Below are positions 17,275-25,002 of a stretch of DNA of 52,402 bases, one piece after another; position 1 is the first letter of the stretch, and each line of letters begins with the position of its first letter. Below the pieces are notes generated by a model. That model searched no databases. It saw only the letters and a list, made by a program, of their open reading frames with translations, and was not told where the DNA came from. The stretch spans positions 1 through 52,402 of IMG/VR virus record IMGVR_UViG_3300029268_000024. One strand, written 5' to 3'. The stretch is from a virus. A program made the translations under genes and the position numbers.

Positions 17275-18294
17275 TTATTTCTTTAAGAGGGTTTCTATTT
17301 CGGCACCGAAATCATCCGAAATAGAACGACTAGCTGCTTTATTAGCTTTTTGCCAATCTACCTGTTCCTTGGGCCTCTGAATAGATTTCTTGTATTCCGC
17401 ATTCTTTTCAGATATCATTTCGCCAGCCGTTTTTTCAGGAATACTATCAATATCAAACTTCCCATAAACTCCACTAGATGCAGAAGGAGAACCAAGTCCC
17501 GGCTGAGCATTCATAACCTCTGTTGGGAAAACTAATCCTTTAGCTACAATATCATTCTGCTCCATGGCCTTAATCTGATCTTTTTCCCATTCTTTGTGGC
17601 TAGCTACCTTGGCCGCTTCTTTCTCCGCTTTCTCTCTTCTTAATCTTTGTCCTGAATCTTCGGTTGTGCTTTCCGCCAGTTTCTCAATTACATCAGGGGC
17701 CATAATGCTATTTTGATTCTTGGGAAGACTTGAAAGCGAATTCATAAAATAATCTTCTCCACCACGAATAGGAACAATTCCAGAATTCATTGTTGGTTCC
17801 AAGGCAAGTTTCCCTTCCGCTGTTACTTGCTGCCAATTTGCTTTCTTGATATGATCGGTATTAGATCTTGATTCAATATGGAACGGATCGCCCATAACAT
17901 TCTTTAAGGCTTCGGTTGCAGGATCTTCTTGAACAGCCGTTTGAGCGGAGGCCGTTTTAACTACCGGAGAGCTTTTTGATTCTACGGAAATGGAAGGATC
18001 AAATACTTTGAACTTTTCCAATTCCATTCCGCTAGCCAAAGCAAATTCCTTAAGATGGCTAACTACTGTTTTATCCCAAGCAGAGTTGTAATGATAAATC
18101 TTACCGTTAGAAGCGCATTCCTCTATTCTATCACATTCTTTAGCCAAAACTTCTTCTGTTACATCGGTAGAAAGATTAACTTCAGCTTCGGATTGGATAG
18201 AGGATTTTTCTTCAGGAGCCCCAGAATTCTTAGTATCCTCTACAGCATACCAAGTAGGTGCTATTTTTTCATCTGCCACTTTAAATATCTTCAT
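17275..18294 (-). CDS. Hypothetical protein, MKIFKVAD start, disordered
   Basis: The 339-residue protein is rich in Glu, Lys, Ser and Ala and largely of low predicted structure. It starts MKIFKVADEK, related in pattern to MKIIRLAQ and MKIYRIG starts elsewhere in the window. A compact part near 50-100 (NGKIYHYNSAWDKTVVSHLK) may be folded. A coiled segment, RLRREKAEKEAAKVASHKEW, lies near 218-237. KTA and KIA-like motifs recur, including VVKTASAQ. Context is the head module between Pth2 and the tagged protein; a scaffold, core or internal virion role is plausible but unproven. The ATG has an AAGGA site. Confidence 0.5.
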   Translation of the reverse strand: MKIFKVADEKIAPTWYAVEDTKNSGAPEEKSSIQSEAEVNLSTDVTEEVLAKECDRIEECASNGKIYHYNSAWDKTVVSHLKEFALASGMELEKFKVFDPSISVESKSSPVVKTASAQTAVQEDPATEALKNVMGDPFHIESRSNTDHIKKANWQQVTAEGKLALEPTMNSGIVPIRGGEDYFMNSLSSLPKNQNSIMAPDVIEKLAESTTEDSGQRLRREKAEKEAAKVASHKEWEKDQIKAMEQNDIVAKGLVFPTEVMNAQPGLGSPSASSGVYGKFDIDSIPEKTAGEMISEKNAEYKKSIQRPKEQVDWQKANKAASRSISDDFGAEIETLLKK

Positions 18295-18387
18295 ATCATA
18301 TCCTTATTTATTGATTCTGTTACAACTCTACAATTCTTTCCATATATTTGCGTATTATCCTTCTATATTCCTTCTTTTTTTAAACAA

Positions 18388-18423
18388 CAAAAAAACCCGC
18401 ATTAAATTGCTTCAATGCAGGTT
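18388..18423 (-). terminator. Intrinsic terminator after pth2
   Basis: A hairpin (18395-18422, stem about 9 bp with one mismatch) is followed on the minus strand by seven T. It lies between the Pth2 stop and the 339-residue gene. Confidence 0.85.
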
Positions 18424-18444
18424 TCCTCAAATTATGTCTATCAA

Positions 18445-18873
18445 TTACAGCAGCGGTAATTCTCCAGTTATCTTATCTATCTCATCGGAATAAGCAGGCC
18501 CAATAGCACAACAGGTTCTAGTTTTTACCCCTTTAAACTCCGTAAGTCCGGCATCCTCTATTAAAGCAACAGGAAGATTGGCATCCTTGGCTTTCTGATA
18601 AACGTCCATAAGTTCTTCTTCGGACTTGACATAGACGCATATCTTTGTAAAAAGACCACTAATCCAATCTTGTTCTGCCTGAGAAAGATTTTGAATTATA
18701 TAACTAGTAGGAGGAGTATAAAAATAACCTTTATCCAATAATACCTTCATAGAAGCATGGCAACATTGGGCTATTAATTTGCCTTGCCTTAAACCCATAG
18801 TCCCGCCTTTACCATCAGGATATTTGGTTCTAGCAACAATGACTTGTTTAACTGGTCTTACTTCATCAGGCAT
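18445..18873 (-). CDS. pth2: Peptidyl-tRNA hydrolase, Pth2 family
   Basis: The 142-residue protein matches the Pth2 fold throughout. It has a first strand KQVIVART, the helix start GLRQGKLIAQCCHASM with the conserved Lys32 and His39, and the C-terminal signature DAGLTEFKGVKTRTCCAIGP ending ITGELPLL. Pth2 enzymes release tRNA from peptidyl-tRNA that has dropped off the ribosome. They are universal in archaea and eukaryotes, and are found in some large phages. The start overlaps the upstream 75-residue gene by 16 nt. Several Cys are unusual for the family (C37, C38 and the TCCAIG pair). Length is normal for a minimal Pth2. Call is secure. Confidence 0.93.
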   Translation of the reverse strand: MPDEVRPVKQVIVARTKYPDGKGGTMGLRQGKLIAQCCHASMKVLLDKGYFYTPPTSYIIQNLSQAEQDWISGLFTKICVYVKSEEELMDVYQKAKDANLPVALIEDAGLTEFKGVKTRTCCAIGPAYSDEIDKITGELPLL

Positions 18874-19085
18874 TTTATGGGGAACCTTTCTTCAACTAAT
18901 TCTCTACTCGAATACCTGTTTGCGTATCTATACATTTTTGAGTAGCAATAAGGATATCTAATTGTATCTAGAGAACGACAGTAAGCAATCCTTTCTTCAA
19001 ATATTCTAGTTTTTATAGTGAATAAAACTAGAAGGCGATTTTTGGGATCACTCTTACGAGTAACTATTGAACCTTTTTGAATCAT
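18858..19085 (-). CDS. Small duplicated protein, copy A (75 aa)
   Basis: The 75-residue protein starts MIQKGSIVTRKSDPKNRL and ends LVEERFPIKCLMK. It is a paralogue of the adjacent 76-residue protein, with near-identical ends and a divergent middle (about 25-60). The N-terminal GSIVTRKSDP followed by a hydrophobic strand, and a central AYCRSLD strand, resemble small SH3/KOW-like beta-barrel proteins such as the DUF2158 type. That is a pattern guess. It overlaps pth2 by 16 nt and lies 3 nt after copy B, so the genes are probably co-translated. Function unknown. Confidence 0.6.
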   Translation of the reverse strand: MIQKGSIVTRKSDPKNRLLVLFTIKTRIFEERIAYCRSLDTIRYPYCYSKMYRYANRYSSRELVEERFPIKCLMK

Positions 19086-19088
19086 TTG

Positions 19089-19319
19089 TCACTTCATCAG
19101 GCATTTTATGGGAAACCTTTCTTCAACTAATTCACAATATGGATCGTATGGGAAAACTCTATCTAGATATGCCCTATTGAGATATCTACAAAAGGCTATT
19201 TTATGTACTTCTTTGCCGTTGATAAAAACATTTCTAGGAAAAGCATATCCTGTTTTAATCACAATAAGGCGACTCTTAGGATCATACTTATGAGTAACCA
19301 TTGAGCCTTTTTGAATCAC
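19089..19319 (-). CDS. Small duplicated protein, copy B (76 aa)
   Basis: The 76-residue paralogue of the preceding entry starts MIQKGSMVTHKYDPKSRL from a GTG codon that overlaps the AAA-ATPase stop as GTGA. The last 13 residues equal those of copy A. The final codons still contain, out of frame, the sequence ATGCCTGATGAAGT that forms the start of pth2 after copy A. So the duplication unit reached into the pth2 start. Central residues 25-62 differ strongly between copies, suggesting relaxed or diversifying selection. Confidence 0.6.
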   Translation of the reverse strand: MIQKGSMVTHKYDPKSRLIVIKTGYAFPRNVFINGKEVHKIAFCRYLNRAYLDRVFPYDPYCELVEERFPIKCLMK

Positions 19320-21352
19320 TTACATTCCTTAAAACCTTTGGCATTCTTGAAATCATCAGGATTATATTGTCCTTCTAATCCTTCAACTTTCTTTTCTTCC
19401 TTTTTAACGCCTCTTCTATTGAGAATAACGTATCGATCACCCAAGGCTAACTCCCCAGTAGTTTCATCTCTCATTGATCCCTGACTTTGTTCCAAAACTT
19501 CCACAAAGTTTTTAGAATCCCAAAGAAGTCCTTCCTGCCCTAGTTTCTTATAGTAATCGTGAGCCGCCATTTCAGAGATGAGCATTTCTACATCTCGAAC
19601 CGTAAATCCTTTCATGGTGCAAAGTTCTGAAATATTATCCAAGTCCAAAGAATCAATAGCTCTTTGAAGTTCTTCGGGTTTCTTAAATCCAAGAACTTTA
19701 ACTCCACGATTATCCATTCTTCTAGCAGTAGTTTTGAGAGTGGTCTTCATACTCTCAGCATCAAAGTTATCAATATCAATTACCAAGTCTGCTCTTCCTG
19801 AACGAAGCAAAGGCCCAGTAATATTCTCCTTATGATTGGTTGTTAATACCACGAAGATATTTTTTTTAGCAAATAGTTTTTCTTCTTGGGCATTCTGCAA
19901 CCATCCCATAAATTCTGATTCAACCTGTTTGTGGGCTTCGTGCATACCTTGACCCGTATCATTAGTAGCACCAATACCTCTATCATATTCATCTACTCGA
20001 ACAATGACATGAGAGGTTCCCATAATAGATTTAATAGCTTCTCTTGCCTGTCTTGGCCCTTCTCCTACCCACATACTATGAACGGCATTAATATTAAAAT
20101 CCCATACGTCGAAATCCAATAATCCTGCCAAATGAATTGGAAATGCGCTTTTCCCAACGCCGCCCTTACCATGTAGGACAAATACGTGCGGCATTCGGTT
20201 ATGAACACATTCAATTTGGTCTAGAAGTTCGCTTTCGTCTTGACCGCTTTTGACGGTTTGTTCAACCAAAGAACGAAGTCTTTTAACCTCATTGAAATCC
20301 CGCATGAGTTTTTGAACATCGAAAGTAAAATTACTAGATTCAGGGCAAATATAATCTTCCCAAGGCCTAGGTGTAAGCTGAGTTAAACCAAAGCCCTTTT
20401 CCATAAAACTACGATTGATAGCTTGTCTTAGCAATCGCATCACCCTCATACAGTCAATCTTTTTGGATTGCGGAGGATTCTCGGAACGTGAAATAGCAGC
20501 AGCCAGAGCATCTCCTGCCTCAGTATAAGTCAAGCCTGTCAATTTTCTTGAAATCTGTTCCTTCTGCCCCTTAGACAATCGGACATCGTATTTCCCATTC
20601 CTATATAGATCAACGAAACTGTCGATAATGTGGGTAGCTTCAAACTCATCTACCGGATTAATTTCAACGGTTCTAACCTTAAATGGAAGATCTAATTTCT
20701 TATTCGTTATGAGTAGCAAACGACAACCCTTTTTTGTGGTAGGATTGCGGAAGTTATCAAAAATATAAAGTGCTCTTGGATCAACTTCGCCGGGTTTTTC
20801 CTTGCAAAAATCCAAGCTATAGTCAACATTTTTAATCACCAAAAGCTTATCCTTGAATTGGGCCTTTAGAACCTCCCTACGATTAACAAAACCATCGGGC
20901 TTCCTTTTTCTTTTGCCTGTTTGCGGATCGGTTTTAAATACAGGTATTCCAAGTCCTTGATCGTCATCTTCAACTTCAAAACGGCCATAAATCAATTCAT
21001 CAATAAATTGAGTGCTATGACCTTTGCCGGGGGAGCCTTTTTGCAATTCAACAGCATCTATATCAATCGTATTATTGTATAAATCCTGCATTTTGAAACA
21101 ATCTTTAAGAAAGCCATCAACAAGGCAAGGGTCTTCGTGATTGACAACGAAATTGGTTATCCCCGTAAGAGAAAGCTTAATGGCTATAACCAGTTCTTCC
21201 TTAAGTTTCTGAAAGGTTACGCTCTGTTGAACTAAAGACTTGAAATTAATGTCGCTTGCACTATTGCCCTTATCCTGATCCTGAGGAATAGGGTTTGATA
21301 CAGGGGCAGAAACGTTATCTTGTCCCGTAATCGTAGTATTTGTATTTGCCAT
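19316..21352 (-). CDS. Ycf46-like AAA+ ATPase
   Basis: With the start at ATG 21352, which has an AGGGGA site 7 nt upstream, the protein has 678 residues; an earlier in-frame start at 21379 lacks such a site. The C-terminal AAA+ module has Walker A LHGKGGVGKS (about 393-402), Walker B VIVRVDEYDRG (D454, E455), sensor-1 LTTNH and an arginine-finger region LLRSGRADL. The N-terminal half looks like a degenerate AAA module: RLLLITNKKLDLPF, then KLTGLTYTEAGDALAAA, matching the GLTxxEaxxA signature of Ycf46-type ATPases. Ycf46-like, DUF1257 and DUF2997 genes tend to occur together, and the latter two lie 6-9 kb upstream here. Substrate unknown. A TTGAAA/TATAAT promoter precedes it. Confidence 0.82.
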   Translation of the reverse strand: MANTNTTITGQDNVSAPVSNPIPQDQDKGNSASDINFKSLVQQSVTFQKLKEELVIAIKLSLTGITNFVVNHEDPCLVDGFLKDCFKMQDLYNNTIDIDAVELQKGSPGKGHSTQFIDELIYGRFEVEDDDQGLGIPVFKTDPQTGKRKRKPDGFVNRREVLKAQFKDKLLVIKNVDYSLDFCKEKPGEVDPRALYIFDNFRNPTTKKGCRLLLITNKKLDLPFKVRTVEINPVDEFEATHIIDSFVDLYRNGKYDVRLSKGQKEQISRKLTGLTYTEAGDALAAAISRSENPPQSKKIDCMRVMRLLRQAINRSFMEKGFGLTQLTPRPWEDYICPESSNFTFDVQKLMRDFNEVKRLRSLVEQTVKSGQDESELLDQIECVHNRMPHVFVLHGKGGVGKSAFPIHLAGLLDFDVWDFNINAVHSMWVGEGPRQAREAIKSIMGTSHVIVRVDEYDRGIGATNDTGQGMHEAHKQVESEFMGWLQNAQEEKLFAKKNIFVVLTTNHKENITGPLLRSGRADLVIDIDNFDAESMKTTLKTTARRMDNRGVKVLGFKKPEELQRAIDSLDLDNISELCTMKGFTVRDVEMLISEMAAHDYYKKLGQEGLLWDSKNFVEVLEQSQGSMRDETTGELALGDRYVILNRRGVKKEEKKVEGLEGQYNPDDFKNAKGFKECK

Positions 21353-21383
21353 TATGTTTCCCCTTTGTTTAGAATTCAAAGAT

Positions 21384-21411
21384 ATTATACATCAATTAAG
21401 AATGATTTCAA
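21384..21411 (-). promoter_or_regulatory. Sigma70-like promoter for AAA+ ATPase unit
   Basis: Minus strand TTGAAA (21411-21406), 16-nt spacer and TATAAT (21389-21384), with TG immediately before TATAAT. It lies between the terminator at 21423-21464 and the ATPase ATG at 21352. Confidence 0.75.
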
Positions 21412-21422
21412 GTATTTTCGGC

Positions 21423-21464
21423 AAAAAAAAGAAAAGAATCGGGCTTTTGACTCGATTCTTTTCT
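21423..21464 (-). terminator. Intrinsic terminator after repeat-rich 292-aa gene
   Basis: A long hairpin (21430-21464, 12-bp stem AGAAAAGAATCG) is followed on the minus strand by eight T. It begins 18 nt past the stop at 21482. Confidence 0.85.
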
Positions 21465-21481
21465 AGATCTCTATGATTTAC

Positions 21482-22360
21482 TTACTTATTGTCAGCAAAC
21501 CAAATCTTGCAATATTCCGGATCGTACTTTAGTTTCTCTTTCCAGAATGTCATCAATTTGGTACGAGTGCTAGGGCTGAGCTTGCTAGTCTTAACCATAT
21601 CGTCAATTGAAGCTTCCTTATTCAGGTCGCTCTTGATAGAAGCAGCGCAAGCACCACAACTATCTCCCAAGCTGGTTTGGATAATATCTTCGCCACCAAC
21701 ATCGGGCTTTTCGCCTTCTAGTTCAACTTCAAACTCCGCTTCTTCTGGGACTCCTCCAATTCCGCCAACTCCACCATCAACAGGAATTTCGGGTGCAGGG
21801 CCAGCTTCGGGAGCCATAGGAGCTTCTATTGCACCAGAGGTTTCTCCAACAGCGGCCTTGACTTCTTCAACCGCCTGTTCAACCTTTCCCATTGCCTTAT
21901 CAACTTTCTCAACAATATCCTTGGACTTTTCAACTTTTTCCATTAGGACTTCTACGGCCTTACTTACGCCGATATCTCCGCTTGTTCCGATATCTTTGCT
22001 TGAGCCGATATCTTTGCTTGAGCCGATATCTTTGCTTGAACCGATATCTTTGCTTGAACCGATATCTTTGCTTGAGCCTGCTGAAGTTCCGCTAGTTTCT
22101 CCGCTTACTTCTGCTGAGGTTCCTGCTGAGGTTTCTGCTGAAGCTCCGCTAGTTTCGCCTTTGCTTACTTCGCTTTTGCTAGCTCCTGCCGATGTTTCAT
22201 CTTTGCTAAATTGAGCAAGAACTGTTTTGGCTGCTTCATAAAGAGCATCCTTATCGGTTTTCTGTTCCTTGGGTTCGGTAGAAGCGGTTTTGACCATTTC
22301 TACGCTTTCCTTGGGACTCCAATCAAAATCTAATTTACCTACGGGTGTTATAACTGCCAT
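21482..22360 (-). CDS. Low-complexity repeat protein with SSKDIG array (292 aa)
   Basis: The 292-residue protein begins MAVITPVGKLDFDW and includes EMVKTAST. Residues about 58-135 are almost entirely Ser, Gly, Thr, Ala, Glu and Lys, with SKGETSG-type units and five copies of GSSKDI followed by GTSGDI. A coiled coil follows (VLMEKVEKSKDIVEKVDKAM), then a Pro/Gly/Ala linker. A small C-terminal domain has SLGDSCGACAASIKSDL and a helix ending WFADNK. The SKGETS motif also occurs in the giant scaffold protein. No enzyme motif is seen. A virion, core or scaffold-associated role fits the composition, but this is inference. Start has an AAGGAG site. Confidence 0.55.
   Translation of the reverse strand: MAVITPVGKLDFDWSPKESVEMVKTASTEPKEQKTDKDALYEAAKTVLAQFSKDETSAGASKSEVSKGETSGASAETSAGTSAEVSGETSGTSAGSSKDIGSSKDIGSSKDIGSSKDIGSSKDIGTSGDIGVSKAVEVLMEKVEKSKDIVEKVDKAMGKVEQAVEEVKAAVGETSGAIEAPMAPEAGPAPEIPVDGGVGGIGGVPEEAEFEVELEGEKPDVGGEDIIQTSLGDSCGACAASIKSDLNKEASIDDMVKTSKLSPSTRTKLMTFWKEKLKYDPEYCKIWFADNK
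21971..22078 (-). repeat. Six tandem 18-bp units encoding SSKDIG
   Basis: Six consecutive 18-bp units of the form gatatctttgcttgagcc (one or two bases vary; the unit at 21971 is more diverged) encode the hexapeptide repeats of the 292-residue protein. The near identity at third codon positions points to recent expansion by slippage or unequal exchange. Confidence 0.9.
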
Positions 22361-22466
22361 TTTCGTTCTCCTTTTTTACTTGTTAGTTTTGTTACATTAC
22401 CTTGGCTGTAACGATCCAAAAAACTCTTATATCTTAATACAAATCTCTAGGCTTCTTTTCCTTCAA

Positions 22467-22688
22467 TTATTTTTGTGTACCTGCATATTTCAGAGACCAA
22501 TTTCCTCCTGCTAGAGTTTGATATTCCTCCATACATCCGAAGATAGCTGCTTGAGGCTGCATACCACCATCTACTTTTGACTTATAACAATTCATCCATG
22601 ACCGGGACATCGTTTGCGACAATCCTTTCCCATCCTCATAATATGCTTTCTTTAAAAATCTCTTTAAATTGAACACTGCTTTTTTCAT
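22467..22688 (-). CDS. Small hypothetical protein (73 aa)
   Basis: The 73-residue protein starts MKKAVFNLKRFLKKAYYEDG and has a compact Cys-containing body (SWMNCYKSKVDGGMQPQAA, IFGCMEEYQTLAGG). The spacing suggests a small helical fold, perhaps with a disulfide. The basic N-terminal helix is amphipathic. No family recognised. It lies 44 nt after the DUF192-domain gene and precedes the SSKDIG repeat gene. Confidence 0.5.
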   Translation of the reverse strand: MKKAVFNLKRFLKKAYYEDGKGLSQTMSRSWMNCYKSKVDGGMQPQAAIFGCMEEYQTLAGGNWSLKYAGTQK

Positions 22689-22732
22689 ATGACACCTACT
22701 TCTTATTGTAAAACCAAATTTCCTTCAATCAT

Positions 22733-23671
22733 TTATATTTTTCTACGTGGCATTCCTATACCTTTATTCTCTGGGGTTTTGGGTTTTCCTTTAATCGCTT
22801 TGGGTTTCTGAGACAAATCGCCCTCTAATATTTCCAAGCTCATAATTCCGCTAAAAAGCCAATTTTTAATAGTGTTTCCGGGGATATCATAACCTTTCCC
22901 TCTTATAGTCGGGGAAACATCAAAACCAACAAAATATTCTCCGTTGAGTCCATTTCTGATAGGATAACCTTCTCTTGGGACAGGATACAATTTTCTTGGA
23001 GGAAGACTTTTGCCGCTTTCACTTACATAAATTATTTCTAGAGGCAACTTATTCTGATCCGCATACTTTATTTTCTCCCTCGAATTCATGAGCAATTTAA
23101 CATCAGGCGGGACTTGTTCGGGAGTTTGTGGGGCTGCTTCTTCGGGCATTGGTTGAGTTTCTTCTGGCGGGATAGGTGGTTGTCCTTCGGGTTGACCTTC
23201 GGGTTGCCCTAATGGAGGAACATCTTTCGTTCTACCTTTGGGCCTGTCTTTTGGCTTATCCTTTAATTTGTGCTTGATTTTATCTTCGCCTTTAGGTTTT
23301 TCTACTTTTGCTTCCCTGATTGTATTACCAAATCGAGTATCAATTCCTTCGCCTGCAATTACATCTCCAACCTTGATACTATTTTTCTTAAACCAACCGT
23401 GATTGACTTCTAAGGCCATTCGACAATAATAATTGCTATCAACGGTTCTGGTGCTCCTAGGATACATCTCTTCTATTTGAAGTATGGTTCCATCATCATC
23501 TACAAAAGCTATATCTAATGGAATATAGGTGTCTTTCATCCAGAAGCGAAGTCCTTGAGGGTATGGAAATTTAAAAAGCATCCCTTCGTTTTCGGATAGG
23601 ACTTTTCTTTTCATCAAGCCTGTTTCTCTTTTTGAAGGAGTATCGGCTATTTCTATAAGTAAGTGTTTCAT
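22733..23671 (-). CDS. DUF192-domain protein with Pro-rich linker and C-terminal beta domain
   Basis: Residues 1-110 match the DUF192 (COG1430) pattern: TPSKRETGLMKRK, then EGMLFKFP, FWMKDTYIPLDIAFVD and the closing VNHGWFKKNSIKVGD. DUF192 proteins are small beta proteins of uncertain role, often exported, but no signal peptide is present here. A Lys/Pro then Gln/Pro-rich linker (about 120-195, GQPEGQPEGQPP) joins a second domain (about 205-285) with KLPLEIIYVSESGK and GEYFVGFDVS. This has a strand order reminiscent of WYL-type barrels, a weak similarity. It starts 3 nt after the stop of a tagged protein. The fusion is unusual; virion location is possible from context. Confidence 0.7.
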   Translation of the reverse strand: MKHLLIEIADTPSKRETGLMKRKVLSENEGMLFKFPYPQGLRFWMKDTYIPLDIAFVDDDGTILQIEEMYPRSTRTVDSNYYCRMALEVNHGWFKKNSIKVGDVIAGEGIDTRFGNTIREAKVEKPKGEDKIKHKLKDKPKDRPKGRTKDVPPLGQPEGQPEGQPPIPPEETQPMPEEAAPQTPEQVPPDVKLLMNSREKIKYADQNKLPLEIIYVSESGKSLPPRKLYPVPREGYPIRNGLNGEYFVGFDVSPTIRGKGYDIPGNTIKNWLFSGIMSLEILEGDLSQKPKAIKGKPKTPENKGIGMPRRKI

Positions 23672-23674
23672 GAA

Positions 23675-24169
23675 TTAATATTGAGGCGTTTGTCTATCTG
23701 GGCCATATTTATCGGAATGTCCTAGGGCTTGGTCATCGAACATTCCCATATCTCTTTGTTCAATGGCTTTTTCCTCATCATACATTTCATTACTCTGTCT
23801 GATAGCATCCCAAAAAGCTTCTGCATTTGGGAAAACTATTTTTGCAAGCTCTTCGGCTGTCATTTTTTGTCCACTTCTCACATTGGAAGCAGAAAAATTA
23901 CCCGCTGCAAACAGTTGAACATAATATTTCAAACCATTTCCATATAATGATCTTAAAGAAGTTAACAAATCTTGGTCGTTCAAAGTTCCATCATTGTAAG
24001 TTACGAGCCATGCGTTACTATTTTTTAAAGCGTCATAGTCTAAGGGCTCAATAAACTCAAATGAATCAAAATCTATAATTGCATCTCTAGAGCCAACCAG
24101 TGCAGTTTTCATCCATCCAGCTTGCTTCCCCATACTTTCCCACTGAGATTTACTGATTTTTATCTTCAT
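23675..24169 (-). CDS. Tagged protein (MKIKISKSQWESMGKQAGW family, 164 aa)
   Basis: The 164-residue protein has a diverged form of the shared tag, followed by MKTA, then a body distinct from the other family members. The body shows an alpha/beta pattern: SRDAIIDFDSFEFIEPL, then NAWLVTYNDGTLND and a helix LLTSLRSLYGNGLKYYV. An acidic, Gln-rich tail ends DRQTPQY. It is translationally coupled to the 117-residue gene (ATGA overlap). It shows that the tag occurs well away from the portal-capsid region, among accessory genes. No catalytic motif is recognised. Confidence 0.6.
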   Translation of the reverse strand: MKIKISKSQWESMGKQAGWMKTALVGSRDAIIDFDSFEFIEPLDYDALKNSNAWLVTYNDGTLNDQDLLTSLRSLYGNGLKYYVQLFAAGNFSASNVRSGQKMTAEELAKIVFPNAEAFWDAIRQSNEMYDEEKAIEQRDMGMFDDQALGHSDKYGPDRQTPQY

Positions 24170-24519
24170 ACGTTAATTTCCTCCACCTCAAAATCTTCTT
24201 GCCAAGGAATTCCGCTGACATCCAATCCTTCTACCAATTCCTTCGCTACCACTAAATCCTCACAATGAAAAGTTAAAACTCTTGATCCCGCCCTATTACT
24301 CATTGTTACACCATTAGGAACTTCTAGTATAGCCTCTCCATTCTTAACCATATTGTATTGGTTATGGCTAAGAACCGCAGAAACATAAACTTCGCCTTCG
24401 TTATTTATCTTTTCCTGTTCCATTTCTTCCTTTGTCATTTTTTTTGTTTTTAAAGAAATACTAACAGGCATCGAATCCAACCGCCCCTGTTTACTTGATA
24501 TATTGATAAGTTTTGCCAT
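24166..24519 (-). CDS. Hypothetical protein (117 aa)
   Basis: The 117-residue soluble protein begins MAKLINISSKQGRLDSMPV. It has alternating beta segments (EGEVYVSAVLSHNQYNMV, EAILEVPNGVTMSN, SRVLTFHCEDLVVAKEL), suggesting a small beta-rich domain. No recognised family, signal peptide or metal motif. It is coupled to the tagged gene downstream (ATGA) and follows the 157-residue gene by 1 nt. Confidence 0.5.
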   Translation of the reverse strand: MAKLINISSKQGRLDSMPVSISLKTKKMTKEEMEQEKINNEGEVYVSAVLSHNQYNMVKNGEAILEVPNGVTMSNRAGSRVLTFHCEDLVVAKELVEGLDVSGIPWQEDFEVEEINV

Positions 24520-24520
24520 A

Positions 24521-24994
24521 TTAAGAGGTCTTTAAATTCAACAAGTGGGAATCGGCTGCAAATTTAGGAATTCTATACCCCGTTTTTCCTCTCTTATCAT
24601 TACTAGCTAGGATATCAGAATAACTCTTTTGTTTCTTTTCACCAAGAAACTTATTGTTTTCTGCTAGCGCCATCGTACTGACAACAACTTTTCCTTTGGG
24701 CGTCATTTTTACTTCATCTATCTTTCCTGTTAATAGGCCTTTGGTTTTTAGTCGCATAACATCGCTACTGGTTATTTCAAGTTCGGGTGTTATTTTAAAT
24801 GTATCTTTACCGATTTGATCCGCTTTAAGCCAAATCTTCATTAAGACACCCGCATCATTGTCAGAAGCCGTAATAATTTCTTTAGATGATTCTTTTTCTA
24901 TTTCCGGAAGATAAGTTGCAAGAAAAGAAATATCAATAACCGAATCTCTTTTGTCATAAACCGATCTCCCCGCTGGATTTATAGGAACTGGCAT
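24521..24994 (-). CDS. Hypothetical protein with winged-helix-like segment (157 aa)
   Basis: The 157-residue protein starts MPVPINPAGRSVYDKRDSVI. Residues about 72-110 (ITSSDVMRLKTKGLLTG, then VKMTPKGKVVVSTM) follow the recognition-helix plus wing pattern of MarR-like or generic winged-helix domains, so nucleic-acid binding is possible. The C-terminus is basic (NDKRGKTGYRIPK). It lies 8 nt after the metallopeptidase/nucleotidyltransferase-like gene. The winged-helix reading is by eye and unconfirmed. Confidence 0.5.
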   Translation of the reverse strand: MPVPINPAGRSVYDKRDSVIDISFLATYLPEIEKESSKEIITASDNDAGVLMKIWLKADQIGKDTFKITPELEITSSDVMRLKTKGLLTGKIDEVKMTPKGKVVVSTMALAENNKFLGEKKQKSYSDILASNDKRGKTGYRIPKFAADSHLLNLKTS

Positions 24995-25002
24995 AACCCT
25001 CC

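Noticed and set aside
21353-21379. Upstream start of the AAA ATPase at 21379
   Set aside because: It overlaps the ribosome-binding site (AAAGGGGAAAC) that serves ATG 21352.
21971-22078. Tandem repeats as a CRISPR array
   Set aside because: Units are 18 bp, contiguous and in frame with a protein repeat; there are no spacers and no cas genes.
21489-22214. Long plus-strand open frame (241 codons) opposite the SSKDIG repeat gene
   Set aside because: It mirrors a low-complexity minus-strand gene; its protein is Leu/Pro/Ser repeats with no ribosome-binding site.
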